64,000 nucleotides of DNA. Origin: Azadirachta indica. Its lineage: Eukaryota; Streptophyta; Magnoliopsida; Sapindales; Meliaceae. The number at the start of each line of letters is the position of its first letter. Position 1 is the stretch's first letter. Shown here piece after piece: positions 49,213-60,827 of the stretch. The notes below the pieces were generated by a model. It worked only from the letters and a program-made list of their open reading frames with translations. It made no database searches and had not been told where the DNA came from. Location: assembly GCA_022749755.1 (NCBI GenBank), contig CM040444.1, positions 15,524,274 to 15,588,273 on the forward strand, written 5' to 3'. The translations under genes were made by a program, and so were the position numbers.

Positions 49213-51546
49213 AATAGATTAGATTAAGGCCAGTGGGGTTTTAGGTGGTTAGGGTTTTAGTTTAGGAGAAGCAAATTTGTAAGAAAACGTTGGATATGAA
49301 AAGCCCGATCTGAGTATTCAGATTGGGCCATCCAAATATAGCCCATGGTGGTGAAAATATAATGAATTATGCTAGTTTCATTTTGTTGAAATACCATCGG
49401 TTATGAATTTTGCTGGGAGCACAACTGAAGTGAGAAACTCCTACCAATTTCTTTGATATTTTCATTTCTAATTCTACACCCCACTATTTTCATTTCTCTA
49501 ATAAATTCTCTTTTATCTTTGATATTTTCTCAAAAATAAAAATAAAATATACATTTAGTAAATCCCTAAAATTTGTTGTCATTTCCTGTGGTAGGGAATC
49601 CTCAAAACAAGGACGAGGGTAAAACGTCAGTATGCTTGATTTACAAAAACACAATAATCTTAAGAATTTTAATGAAATATATTAATAAATGGGATAACGA
49701 TAGATAAGTCTATGAGTTTTGGCAAACAATAAGGGAGGACAAATATTTTGATAATTTTAGCAGATAAATCTTGGATTTTATTTGTCTTTCCCTTTTCACT
49801 TTCTTTCACATAGACTCATCTGTTATAAGTAATCAAAGTTTATCTTCGTTTATTATTCGGGGACCTATTATCAATATTCATTAATAAAATTGGATTTTAC
49901 GCGCAAACTAAGTAGGGGTGAGAATATCCCACCCCCGATTCGCTGCCCAAAAAGCTGAATCTACAATTAGGCTCAATAGTGACGAAAGTAGGGCCCACGA
50001 AAGAAAAAAAGCCCAGGGCGTAAATAAATACAATGTTGACTGGAGAAGAAGATAAGACACGTGGACAAAGTTAGTTAAACGTCCGTATCACATTCGCTTC
50101 CTTTGCAGTCTGCTCCGGCGTGAAAGGTGGACGGCCCAAGTGAGCCCACGTCATTATTCCTGGACCATTCTAATTTCTCTCCCACAAACTCCTACCCGTC
50201 TCGTGGGAGGACAAAACTTCGATTGATATTGTAAGATTTTTTTTTTTTTTTTTTTTTGAAAAAAAATGAATCTACTAGTACAAGATAAAAAAGGTATAGA
50301 ACAAAATCGTGACTATTATGTGGTGTGTATAAAAGAAAAGGATATGAGGATTGAAATTTTAATTGAATTTTTACTTTTAATAAAAATAAAAACAAACATA
50401 TAGGTATACTTAATTCAATTTAATTTTGGATTTTATTGGTGCGCAGAATGCACTCTAGTGCTTGCTAGGGTTTAGTGACTGTTCGCTTTAATAAGCACTG
50501 GGTAATGCGTTTTGAGTGCTGCTGCCAACGTCCACCCACCAGAAGCAGAGAGTGACTTTGCTTTCTACATTCTTCTTCAAGTCAATGCTCCTGGGAATCA
50601 ACTGTTGTAGGATTCTTACACAACACAAAAATATCATTAACGAGTTTCTTTTAATTAATTAAAAATTATTTTATATAATCTAGCTAAAATCGAAAAAAAT
50701 TCTTTCACTAGTTCTTTAAATAAATATTTTAAAATTTTTTAATTAATAAAAGAAAGAGAAAAATAGACAAGCTAAAGTGCTTTGTGATAAAACACTTTTT
50801 AATTAATGGATGATTTGGTTAGGATATGTGTTTTCCCTTTAGTAAGTATGGAATGATTTGTTTATTATATATTTTTTTAATAGGGAGAAAATGTTGATAT
50901 TATTTTCAAAATTAAAAAAAAAACAAAAAAATAAAATTTAAGTCAACTCTAAATTTTACAATGGTTTTATACCTTCTTACTCTTGTCAACAAATTTAAGA
51001 TATTTTAGTCTTATATATCTACAGATAAATTCAACGAATTAGTTATAAGTGAAATGATTATATAGTTGCTTAATTTTAAAATCAAATTGCTAAATTATTT
51101 GATAATTTTTAACTTTAAAAAATTACTAACACTTTACTCTTATGTATACTTATAATCAAATGATAATAGTTTTTTAATCAAAATTTTGATAAATCACGAT
51201 ATGAAGAAAATAATATTTACTAATAATATCATTTGTTGAATATTAGGGGGCAAAATTTTCTTTTTATAAGCCACAATTTTACATATATGAATAAAATTGA
51301 CATAACAAATTTAATAAAATAATATTACGAATAATATCATTCAAGAATAATTATTCTTATTATTTTTGGTATGATAAGATGTTCAAAATCAATGAAAATT
51401 GGAACAACAAATATAATCAGAGGACTTGTTCCTCCAGCGTTATTCCTAATCGAGAGGTCCAAAGCAAAAGAAACGGCTTGATTTTGATGAGCACATTAGT
51501 TACAGCGCTCGGCTTTAGTGGATCAGAGAATAACGGGCCAGATATC
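49213..51546. other. Intergenic DNA, no gene recognised
   Basis: The PPR promoter side is followed by AT-rich DNA. ACACGTGG at about 50058-50065 is a G-box. A poly-T/A tract lies near 50231-50265. Confidence 0.4.
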
Positions 51547-51584
51547 CTTATCCTTATCCCTATCCCTATCCCTATCCCTATCCC
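51547..51584 (+). repeat. Hexanucleotide repeat (CCCTAT)n
   Basis: Five perfect copies preceded by CCTTAT variants. It resembles, but is not, the plant telomere heptamer. Confidence 0.95.
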
Positions 51585-52542
51585 CACCATAGAATTCAAT
51601 AATTTCTGTACAATCAAAAGCTCAGGAGTACGTACTCCTGATACACCAACAGTCTGATCGCTCAAACTCTATCAGCCATTTTACGTATGTGGGTGGGCCC
51701 ACGGTTATATTTAATTTTAATCAAACCATTGAAGGGTATCATGGTGCACCACGTGGCGCATGGATCCCCACTATGGGTGAGGCCAGAATGTTTTCGTAAC
51801 GAAGACTTCAAAAAGCAGCGAAGGAAGAAGAATTGCTTTATTCTGATTGGTCATTTGTGCGGTCTTGTTTCATTTTTTTATTCGTTTTCTCGTGGAGATG
51901 CTGTCTTGATTTTTTTTTTCCGGCATAATAACAGCCACATCCCTACACTTTTACATATTTATATATTATTTTAATTTTCATATTAAATTGTAAGAAACTG
52001 AGAGTCTATCTAAAGTTATAATACTAATCAAAATTTTACATTCAATTTAGATAATTTATAATTTGATCATAATTAAAAGAGAAATTTACTACTAATATTT
52101 ACACAGGAAATCAAATATAAATGGAGTATAAAAAAAATATAAATGAAGCGAAACTTTCTATTTCTATTTTTTTTATTAAGGGAGAAACTTAATCCAATAG
52201 CTACTAAAAAAATCCAAAAAAAAAAAAGTCCAACCTAAATGTGAGCTTATCATCAAATCAATGGTGGCTCCAAACTTTTATGAAATGATTGTAAGTTACA
52301 TTAACACAAGAATGTTTGTATTCATAGAGTTAGAGTTTAATGTTTGTTCAAATGATTTCTAAATACTTATCAAATTAATCATATAAATGGTGCAAAAGTA
52401 GAAAAATAATATGAAAATAAATTTGATACTGGATGAACTTGAATTAGTAAAAAACATCAACATAATTAGAAAACTTGTTCAGTTAACTTTTTTATTGTAT
52501 TTTATGGTGTTGAATTCAAATTTTTATATATAATACAGTACA
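51585..52542. other. Intergenic DNA, no gene
   Basis: A CCACGTGG motif lies near 51750-51757. No coding region recognised. Confidence 0.35.
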
Positions 52543-52964
52543 TAGGGATGAGAATGAGGCAGGGTTTTGTCATCTACAAACCCCAATCTCCCTTTTATTT
52601 AGAGTTAATTTATTTTTAAACTTGCCCCAGTTTCTATTTCGCTCAATCCGATCTTAACCCGCTACTATTTGAGCAAATTGAAAAGGATTTGTTATAATGA
52701 AATGCTACATAATAAATTTTTTTTTTTGAGTCGGCTATAGTTTACTACAGTTATAAGTTATAATTTTTTTAATAGTAAACGAAATAGAGTAGGGTGGGGT
52801 AGAAAATTCTTAAATCCATCCGATTTACAAACGGATTGAATTTTAAGGTTTCAAACTTATTTTAAATTTTAAATAAATTAAATTTTTAAGCCCAAACCTG
52901 TTCCAAATAGAGTAGGGCAGGACGGGGAGAGGCGGGCCAGTTTTAGACAAAATTTTCATCCCTA
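52543..52964. mobile_element. hAT-like non-autonomous element
   Basis: Ends are TAGGGATGAGAATGAGG and, read backwards from the right, TAGGGATGAAAATTTTG. The interior has G-rich stretches typical of Ac/Ds-like elements (GGGGAGAGGCGGGCC, GAGTAGGGTGGGGTAG) and mirrored CCAATCTC/GATTT blocks. Flanking octamers ACAGTACA and ATCATACA match at five of eight positions, as an aged 8-bp target duplication might. Non-coding, 422 bp. Confidence 0.65.
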
Positions 52965-53190
52965 ATCATACATATTCTTGCATAGTATGATTAAAATTTC
53001 AAACATAAGTGTAATTTTGACATTTTACTATGATTGAGGACTTACTTGATAAAAATAGAAAGATCGTGCCCTTATTTACAATGACGTAAAAATATAAACG
53101 GGAAGTATTATTTTTAAAATTTTTTATTATGTTTTGTGATTTGATGCGGTTCTGGAATATCAGCCGTAGGTAGGCAGGGTGGTGCGGACC

Positions 53191-53205
53191 CACGTGAGCG
53201 ACGTG
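53191..53205 (+). promoter_or_regulatory. Paired ABRE/G-box motifs upstream of the ABF gene
   Basis: CACGTG at 53191 and GACGTG at 53200 lie nine bases apart, in the context CCCACGTGAGCGACGTGC. A further CACGTG is at 53785-53790. ABREs are bound by AREB/ABF proteins themselves, which suggests autoregulation. Confidence 0.45.
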
Positions 53206-54078
53206 CTCACATGGATGATATGATATAAAGATACCAATTACAACTATACTATGTCGTTTTGTTAGAGTGGGTAGTACCATTACCCCCTCTGAGAAGACAA
53301 GAAGCGAAAGAGGGTTAGTAGTGGGTAATCCACGTTTTTAAAGGCACTTCAAAAAGGAAGAAGAAGTCAAAAAAACCATTGGCTTCCGCTTGTGGGATCA
53401 AAAAATCTTATCTCCATCATTTCTTATTATGTCCTAAAATTTTTCTGTTTTTAAGAGCAAATGGCGTTGCTGCTCTTTCTCCAAAGAGCCAAAAAAAAAA
53501 AAAAATAAATTTAGTGGTTAGGGAATAAATAACAAATAAGAGATGGAGAAGAGAATATTACAATAAAAAATTTTAAAATTTAATAACGAAAAATCTTCAA
53601 TTATATATGATTTTCTCTTTTTTTTTTTCCTTAAATTTTACGAGTGTAGTAATTTTCATGGATCTATTTATATAGATAAATTACTTCTACCAAATCAAAT
53701 TTTATAAACACAACCACGGCATTCAAAAGCAAAAATATAAATAATATTGATTTTTTTTTTCATTTACAAAGTTTTATAATTTATGCACGTGAATATCGCG
53801 TGTACTGAGGTTGAGATTCGAGATTCACACAGTCTGTGTGCAACTCACCGCAGACAATTACTTCTCAACCAAACCCCCACACATGTCGTACCACGCCACG
53901 CCACTATTTCCAGCCATTCAATCGTCATTGTCGGAAAGCATACTTCAACGGCCCAGATCAACCCACTTATCCTCCTCCGATTGGCCACACATCACATCAA
54001 TTTTTTCAACAACCCTGTTATTGGTCCACGTTGCGCAGTCTCCGTGGCTCTACAGGCTCTCACATCACCATATTTAAT
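53206..54078. other. Probable promoter of the ABF gene
   Basis: No gene is supported. A 190-residue open frame from 53783 spans the presumed TATA box and leader and has no family features. Confidence 0.5.
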
Positions 54079-54086
54079 TATAAATA
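54079..54086 (+). promoter_or_regulatory. TATA box of the ABF gene
   Basis: TATAAATA preceded by ACCATATTTAAT. Transcription would begin near 54110. A 5' UTR intron is then likely, donor AAAG|GTAAAG at 54270 and acceptor GGCAACAG ending 55117, as found in ABF genes. Confidence 0.5.
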
Positions 54087-55303
54087 AACTGAAAATGGGG
54101 AAAAAGAAAAAACCAGAGCTCAGGTCCTTAAATTGCGACTCGTGTCGAGGCTCTGATAGACACTTGTCGCCTCCACGCAGCGAAAAGATCAGAGAAACGA
54201 CACCACACTCTCTCTCCAGTCACTCAATTTTCAACAATTTTTTGAAAAAAAGATTAAAATTAAATAAAGGTAAAGAAAACCCCTTCTATTTATCTGTATG
54301 TGTCTGTATTTTGTACTGTATCGGTTTTATTTCCCATTTTTTTGTCTGTTTCTGATATTAATTTTAGTTTCAAAATTAATTTCAGTCTTTTTAACGTATT
54401 TCTTTTGAAGAAATTAGAATTAAAGAAAAACTAATAACTCTACTGGTCTGATTAACGGGAGATTTTATAGCTTGAATTTATGTGTTTTCTTAAATAGAGG
54501 TTTTAATTTTGAATGATTTAAGTAGAAATGGTTTTAGGGTTTGTATTGGAGAGATTGTATTTTTATAGCTAGTGAAGGATTTTGGGGGATTATTCTTAAA
54601 TTGAAATAATGGGTCACTTTTCATTGAAATCACGAACGAGTTGATGTTTTGTTGGGTGATTTATATTTGAGATAAAGATGTGAAGTTACACTTAAAAGGT
54701 TGCGTTTTGGATAAAAAGTATAACAATTGGATTAATTTTCTGTGTTTGTTGAGAATTTGGCTCTGAATTCCAGTAAGTTACATGACAAAATAAGTTGCGA
54801 CTGGTCTGATCCAGATCAATTTGCATGGTTGTGAAGGACAATTAGGTTGGCTGGTGTTGGTTGTAAGCGTTGTACTGTTTCCTGTTAAAGATTCTTTGAA
54901 ATGGGATCTTTAGAAGCATACTTTTGTTTTTTCCCATTGTTACAGTGTTTTCGAGCTATGGTTGTCCCATTTTCTTTTCTGTTTTGCATTTTTTGAAACT
55001 CGGAATAATGGGATAGTATTTGATTGCCATAGTAGAAGTTTATTTCGTATAGTTTAATTTTTTTGGCTATATAAAAATTGGGTCTACTAAAACTTTTTTT
55101 TTCTTTTTTGGCAACAGGGATTAAGATTATAATGATGTGTATGATTTACTTACCCTTCACTTAATTTGGTGAACTTTTAGATTTAAGTTAAAGAAAGGAA
55201 GTTAAAAGAAGTGGAGTGGGATATTCTTCTGAGGTATTTCGTTTACATGGAAGTATAAGACATTTTTTATTGGCGTTAATTGTTGCAACTGCTTGAAATA
55301 AGA

Positions 55304-58085
55304 ATGGGATCTCAAATGAACTTCAAGAACTTTAGTGATACACTCCATGGGGAAGGAAAGCCACCAGGGAATACTCCGTTGGCTCGACAGCCTTCAGTAT
55401 ACTCACTGACCTTTGAAGAGTTCCAGAACACCTGGGGTGGTCTTGGGAAGGATTTTGGATCAATGAACATGGATGAACTATTGAAAAATATATGGACTGC
55501 TGAAGAGAGTCAAGCTATTACTTCCTCGGCTGGTGCTACTGGGGAAGGAAATGTTCCTGGCGGGAATTTACAGAGACAAGGATCGTTAACTTTGCCGCGG
55601 ACACTGAGTCAAAAGACTGTTGATGAAGTTTGGAGAGACTTGATTAAAGAAAGTAGTGGTGGTACTAAAGATGGGAGTAATGGTAGCGGTGTTAGTGGTG
55701 GAGGAGCAGGAGCAAATCTGCCACAAAGGCAACAGACTTTGGGAGAGATGACTTTGGAGGAGTTCTTGGTGAGGGCAGGAGTAGTCAGAGAAGATACTCA
55801 ACAGATTGGTGGAAGGCTGAATAATGGTGGCTTCTATGCCAATAATAACAACACTAGTTTAGCACTTGGGTTTCAGCAGCCAAATAGAAACAATGGGCTG
55901 ATGGGTAATCGGGTAATGCAGGACAGTAATTCAGTTCCTCGTCAGCCTCCAAGTTTAACATTGAATGTAGGTGGAGCAAGATCTTCTCAGCAACCACAGC
56001 CGCAACAACAGCAATATCAACAGCAGCAGCAGCAGCCACTCTTCCCCAAGCAAGCAACCGTGGCCTTTGCCTCTCCTATGAATTTAGTGAACGCAACACA
56101 GCTCACCAGTCCTGTAGCAAGGGGTCCAGTTGTTACCGTTGCAAATCCATCTATGAATAACAACTTGGTTCAGGCTGCTGGTTTGCAAGGTGGAGGAATG
56201 GGCGTGGTTGGTTTAGGGCTGCGGGTATTACAATTGCAACTGGATCTCCTGCAGGTCAGGTTTCTCCAGACGTGATTGCTAAGAGTACTGTTGATACATC
56301 TTCACCATCACCAGTTCCCTATGCAATTGGCCGGGGAAGAAGATCTAGTGCTCTGGAGAAAGTTGTTGAGAGGAGGCATAGAAGAATGATTAAAAATCGA
56401 GAGTCAGCTGCTAGATCACGGGCTCGAAAGCAGGTGAGTACATTGAGCCATTATGTTTTTCTCAGCCGCTAGATATTGTTTCTTTTGAGTTGTTCAATTT
56501 ACTTTTGAATTGACCTGGTTTATTCATCAACCTATAATTTCAAGCTCATTATTGAACACGTACTTTTCCATAAAATTTTTACACATCCCACTATTCCTTT
56601 TTCCTTTCATATAATGTTGATGAATTCGGTTGGTCATGTAAGTACAAGTTTATTGCAATTGCACCTTCCAACATTATGCCTGGAACAAATTCAAATTTAT
56701 CTTAGTCATGTATACCTTCTCAGTGCAGTTTTTTCCATTTGACAGAAAAGTTATGGATGCCTTGCAAATTATAGCTTTTATGCTCCCTCTCTATTAAAAA
56801 ACCATTTTCAACTTTGCATGCTATAAATAATACATCATTAATTTACTGTTTTGAAGAAAACTTGATCTGCATATGACTTGAAGGAAAAAATTGAAGCAAT
56901 GCTGCAACTGCCTTTTGTTTTGTACTAGGACTCTTCATGTTATTTTCTATTTGGGTATCTGGCAGGCCTATACACTGGAACTGGAAGCAGAGGTTGCAAA
57001 ACTTAAGGAATTGAACCAAGAGTTGCAGAAAAAACAGGTGTCGTTTCTTTACCAAGTAAAATTGTTGTTTCTTAATAAAAAGTTTGGGTTTTAACAGTCC
57101 CCTTGAACTAACTTTTGTTGTTGCAGGAAGAAAGAGTGGAAATTCACAGGAATGAGGTACATGCCCCTTTACTTCTTCTATCTCTGCCTTACTTGTTATG
57201 TTCATATTAATGTGTTCAAATAAAGTAGTGATCTGTACATATCTCGAAAACCAAAACAAACATCTCTACTAATCTTTGTATGATCTTCATTACTTGTTTG
57301 ATAAATGTCCAACAAAACCATGCTTTTATGTAATGATTTTGTTTACATACAGAATTCACTATTTCCTTAGAAAATACCGAGCGACAATAAGAAAAAAATA
57401 TGCTACAGACATGACCTACATAAAGATAGATATTTTGGTGTTATCTTGTAGTTCCACAAATCAGATTGTTTGGAGGATTATCCAATGAAAGATCTGTTGG
57501 GCATGGACCAATTTTGAATTTTTTAATTTTTATGATTAATGCCTTACTAAATTATAATCTAGACATTTGGCATATAATGGCTTAGAACCCCATTGCATAG
57601 GTCATGACTGGCATCGGGTTACTCATTGCCGAGTTTGGTTACTCATTGCTGAGTTTTAAGCCAAAAGCAGCCATCCCCACAAAGACTATGTTTCATTGCC
57701 TTTTATTTTGTCTTTAGCCACTAGCAAAACCTAACTAGACCATATAATATCAATTATATCTATAAAAAGGTACAATTAATTCATTGTATGGGATCGTATT
57801 TGTGTCGCCACTGACCAGTGACAAGTCATGCACTGACCTAGTAGAAACAACTTTGGTACCGAAAAGTTCAAATATTATGGAGCAGTGGGGTCATTGAACA
57901 AGAGTTAGATATTGTTGCTTTGATAAAATTTTGTTGAATCATGATTTCTGATATATAATAAATAAAGGCGGTTTGTGTCTTTTACTTATTTCATTTCTCT
58001 CTTTCAGCAGATTATTGAGAAAATGAGATACCAACGGGGAGGCAAAAGGCAGTGCTTGAGGAGGACACTGACTGGCCCTTGGTGA
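55304..58085 (+). CDS. ABF2: AREB/ABF-type bZIP transcription factor with a frameshift
   Basis: ABA-response factors of this group bind ABREs and are activated by SnRK2 phosphorylation. Exons: 55304-56433, 56966-57037, 57127-57156, 58008-58085, GT-AG. Conserved N-terminal motifs are RQPSVYSLTFEEFQNTWG (28-45), MNMDELLKNIWTAEE (54-68), RQGSLTLPRTLSQKTVDEVW (91-110) and LGEMTLEEFLVRAG. A Gln-rich tract follows. The second part of exon 1 has VIAKSTVDTSS and the basic region RRMIKNRESAARSRARKQ. Exons 2-3 give the leucine zipper and exon 4 the C-terminal RTLTGPW motif. The two parts of exon 1 are in different frames: a base is missing from the GGG run at 56216-56218. As written the protein stops at 56275 after 323 aa, without the bZIP. 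With the frame kept it would be about 436 aa, normal for the family. The ATG at 55304 is the first in frame. Confidence 0.9.
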
Positions 58086-58897
58086 ATTGAACTGCTGATG
58101 GTAGAAAAGAGTTTTTGAACATGCAATCTTGGCTGCTGATGCGGTGCAAGGATCAGGGTGTGCATCTGTGATCCATATCTCAAGCTACGGTGTGTAGGTA
58201 GCTTTGTGTATAGGGTCAGAGTGCTGTAAATTATTAACTGATGTTAGTTTCGTACTGTAGATGAAACTTCTTATCTGTGGGATTTCTGTTTGCTTCTCAT
58301 CTGAGAATCGTAGGAAAGTAAATGAACAGTTAAGCATGTTTTTACCGTCTACATACATACTCGGTTAGTTTCTAACCTTTCACAAATGGGGTTTTAATAC
58401 TGTACCATCTAATCTGCATTTCTTAATGACTTAGCAGCTTAGGTCATCAGAAATTTTGTAAATTCTTTGATGTAGCTGGTCAAGTCTCTATTGTTCTTTT
58501 TTGTTTTTCCTGTCAGCAACTTCAAAAATCTTAGATGAGGCGGTGTCTGGAAAGTTCTGGAGTTGTTATAATCTTTTATTGATTTATGTCTCTATCTATG
58601 GGATCTTAAACAATCTAACTTGCTATTTTTGTAGCTAATAAGCTTAGTTCATCGGAATTTTATATTACTGTGTGTTGTAGTCTTGTTTCGTTGGCCGTTT
58701 TGTTAATCCATTTAAGTCAGCATTAAGCATTAGTTTAAGGCAGATACATTTCCAGGCGTTCCTGATTTTACTAGCAATTTTTTCCTTTTTTAATAAACTG
58801 TGGCTCCCCATCTAGCTGAAATCCTGCCTGATCCAGCCACCCTTTTTTATTCATGAAAGGGTAGAAGTTCGGGCCCCTTTGAAAAATTTCATGATTT
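58086..58897. other. 3' UTR and downstream flank of the ABF gene
   Basis: Exon 4 continues as 3' UTR for some hundred bases. No other gene seen. Confidence 0.45.
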
Positions 58898-58906
58898 TTA
58901 ATTCAC

Positions 58907-59815
58907 GGGAAAACGACTGTTGGGTCTTACTATTTATTTAAATGTACTGACAAGTTCTTAAAGTTTAAAAAATAATATAACTCCTAGTTGGTCGAGTTTT
59001 AACGGTTATTTGAATGATGAACAGTGACATTATATTTTTACTCCTAATATATCATTTTGCCTATTTTACCTTTTGCCGTTGACTGTCATTGATTGCTACC
59101 ATCAATTATCATTTGTTTAATGGCTGGTATCATTATAATTTTTATTCAATGATTTATATTGCACTATTATTATTTTTGTTTGAACACTCATAAATTTGAA
59201 GTTAAATTTTTAAATTTTATAACTTCAACTTTAAATTTACGGTCAATAATTATCCATGATGATAATAGTATTATTATGTAAATTATTTTAAAAGTATTTT
59301 AATGATATTTACAGTGAATCAAACGGAAGTTAGTTCGTAATAATCGTCGGTTGTTGATCATTGTTGATAACTCTTCTTTATTTAGATTTTATGAATATTA
59401 TTAAAATTTTTGTGAAATGATTTACGCAATGATATTATTATCATTACGGTTTAAGCAACGGTTGGTTATAAATCTGAAATTGAAGTTTTAGAATATAAAA
59501 ATTTAACTTAAAATTTATGGCAAAAGGGTGCTCAAATGAAGATAATAATAGTATTATTGTGTGAATCGTTTACTAAAGATTTTAATAATATTTATAATAA
59601 AACAGACTGTGATCGATAATGATGGTCAATGATGATCGACAACAAAAAGTAAAATAATCTAAATGACATTTAAGAAATAAAAATATAATTTCTTTGTTCA
59701 TCATCTAAATAACCATTAAAACTTGACGGACTAAAAATTATATAGATATTTTTCAAACTTTAGGAATTTATCAGTATATTTAAATAAACAATAAGGGCCC
59801 AACAATCTTTTACCC
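58907..59815. mobile_element. Mutator-like (MULE) MITE with long terminal inverted repeats, 909 bp
   Basis: The first and last ~210 bases are inverted copies. Left: GGGAAAACGACTGTTGGG, then TTTAAATGTACTGACAAGTTC, then GAGTTTTAACGGTTATTTGA. Right, read backwards: GGGTAAAAGATTGTTGGG, then TTTAAATATACTGATAAATTC, then AAGTTTTAATGGTTATTTAGA. Flanking nonamers TTAATTCAC (58898-58906) and TTAGTTCAC (59816-59824) differ by one base; a 9-bp duplication with long TIRs is the Mutator signature. No transposase is visible. Confidence 0.88.
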
Positions 59816-59824
59816 TTAGTTCAC

Positions 59825-60827
59825 AATGATTATTATTTATTAAATAGGATTAATTATTCATTTATATTATTATAATTATTAGATAAAAATAAATATTTAT
59901 TAAGTATTTTAATTGTTGTCATTTTAAAATTAAATTAACTTATTTTGTTCCTTGAATGCAGGCTGAAATCTAGAAAAATATGCTGCTTCGACTGTACAAC
60001 AGAAATATCTTACAGGAGGACAACAAATAAGTCTCCAAGTTTTGTTGAAACAACAAATCAAAACACAATTTAGTTATCTGTAACAAATAGGTCCTGGTAG
60101 CGTTAGGGAAATAGATAGAAACTTAAAAAGCAACTATAATTATGAACTGATTTGTTGAAAAAATCAAAATGTCAAGGCTTGCATAGACTACTTGCTGTTC
60201 AAAATGGGAGATAAAAGTTCCTCCCTAAACGGGGTAAAAACTAAATACATGCGGATGGTCAACAAAAGACAGCCTAAAAAATGGTATATTCAGGAGTCTT
60301 AAAAGTTATTCTTTATAATGAAGACAAGGTTGTCAAGTAACGGAAGAATGTCTTCAGAAGATGAGAGTACGAATAGCAGCCATTCCAAACTGCACGAACC
60401 TGCACAAATACCTGGCACAAGCAGTGAGATAATAAATCATATTGACTGGTTAAAACCTTTACATTGTAACATCTTATTGCCAACCTGAGGTTTGAGGCCA
60501 AGTTGCTGTTGTGGGAATATATTTGAAGATGTTAATGGCAGCATACTACTGGAAATGGCAATAACAAATTGGTTTTGGCACTTGCTCTGGGCTTGCCAGC
60601 AAATAATTCTGATGTTTCTGCAATGGTACAAGGCAGCTGCAACTCTGTAGATGATCTAGGTACACCCAACTATTACATACAGCATTTGGCATTTGGCCAG
60701 ACCAAGCACCTTGTGAGAAGATTTTGTACTTTTAGCCGGCTGATTCACGTTAGGGAGCATTGCTCTTTACTGCTTAAGGCAACTTGAAAATGGCCTGTCC
60801 TCCACTACATCTAGACAGTAGATCTTC
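59825..60827. other. Intergenic DNA and probable 3' UTR of the DJ-1 gene
   Basis: Short minus-strand open frames at 60313-60631 show no recognised protein and fit untranslated sequence. Confidence 0.4.

Noticed and set aside
51547..51584. Interstitial telomere repeat
   Set aside because: The unit is a hexamer (CCCTAT), not the plant heptamer CCCTAAA.
51417..51665. Frame with Gly-Ile repeats
   Set aside because: Translation of the (CCCTAT)n repeat.
53783..54355. 190-residue open frame ahead of the ABF gene
   Set aside because: It crosses the likely TATA box and leader, has no domain, and its end runs into the presumed 5' UTR intron.
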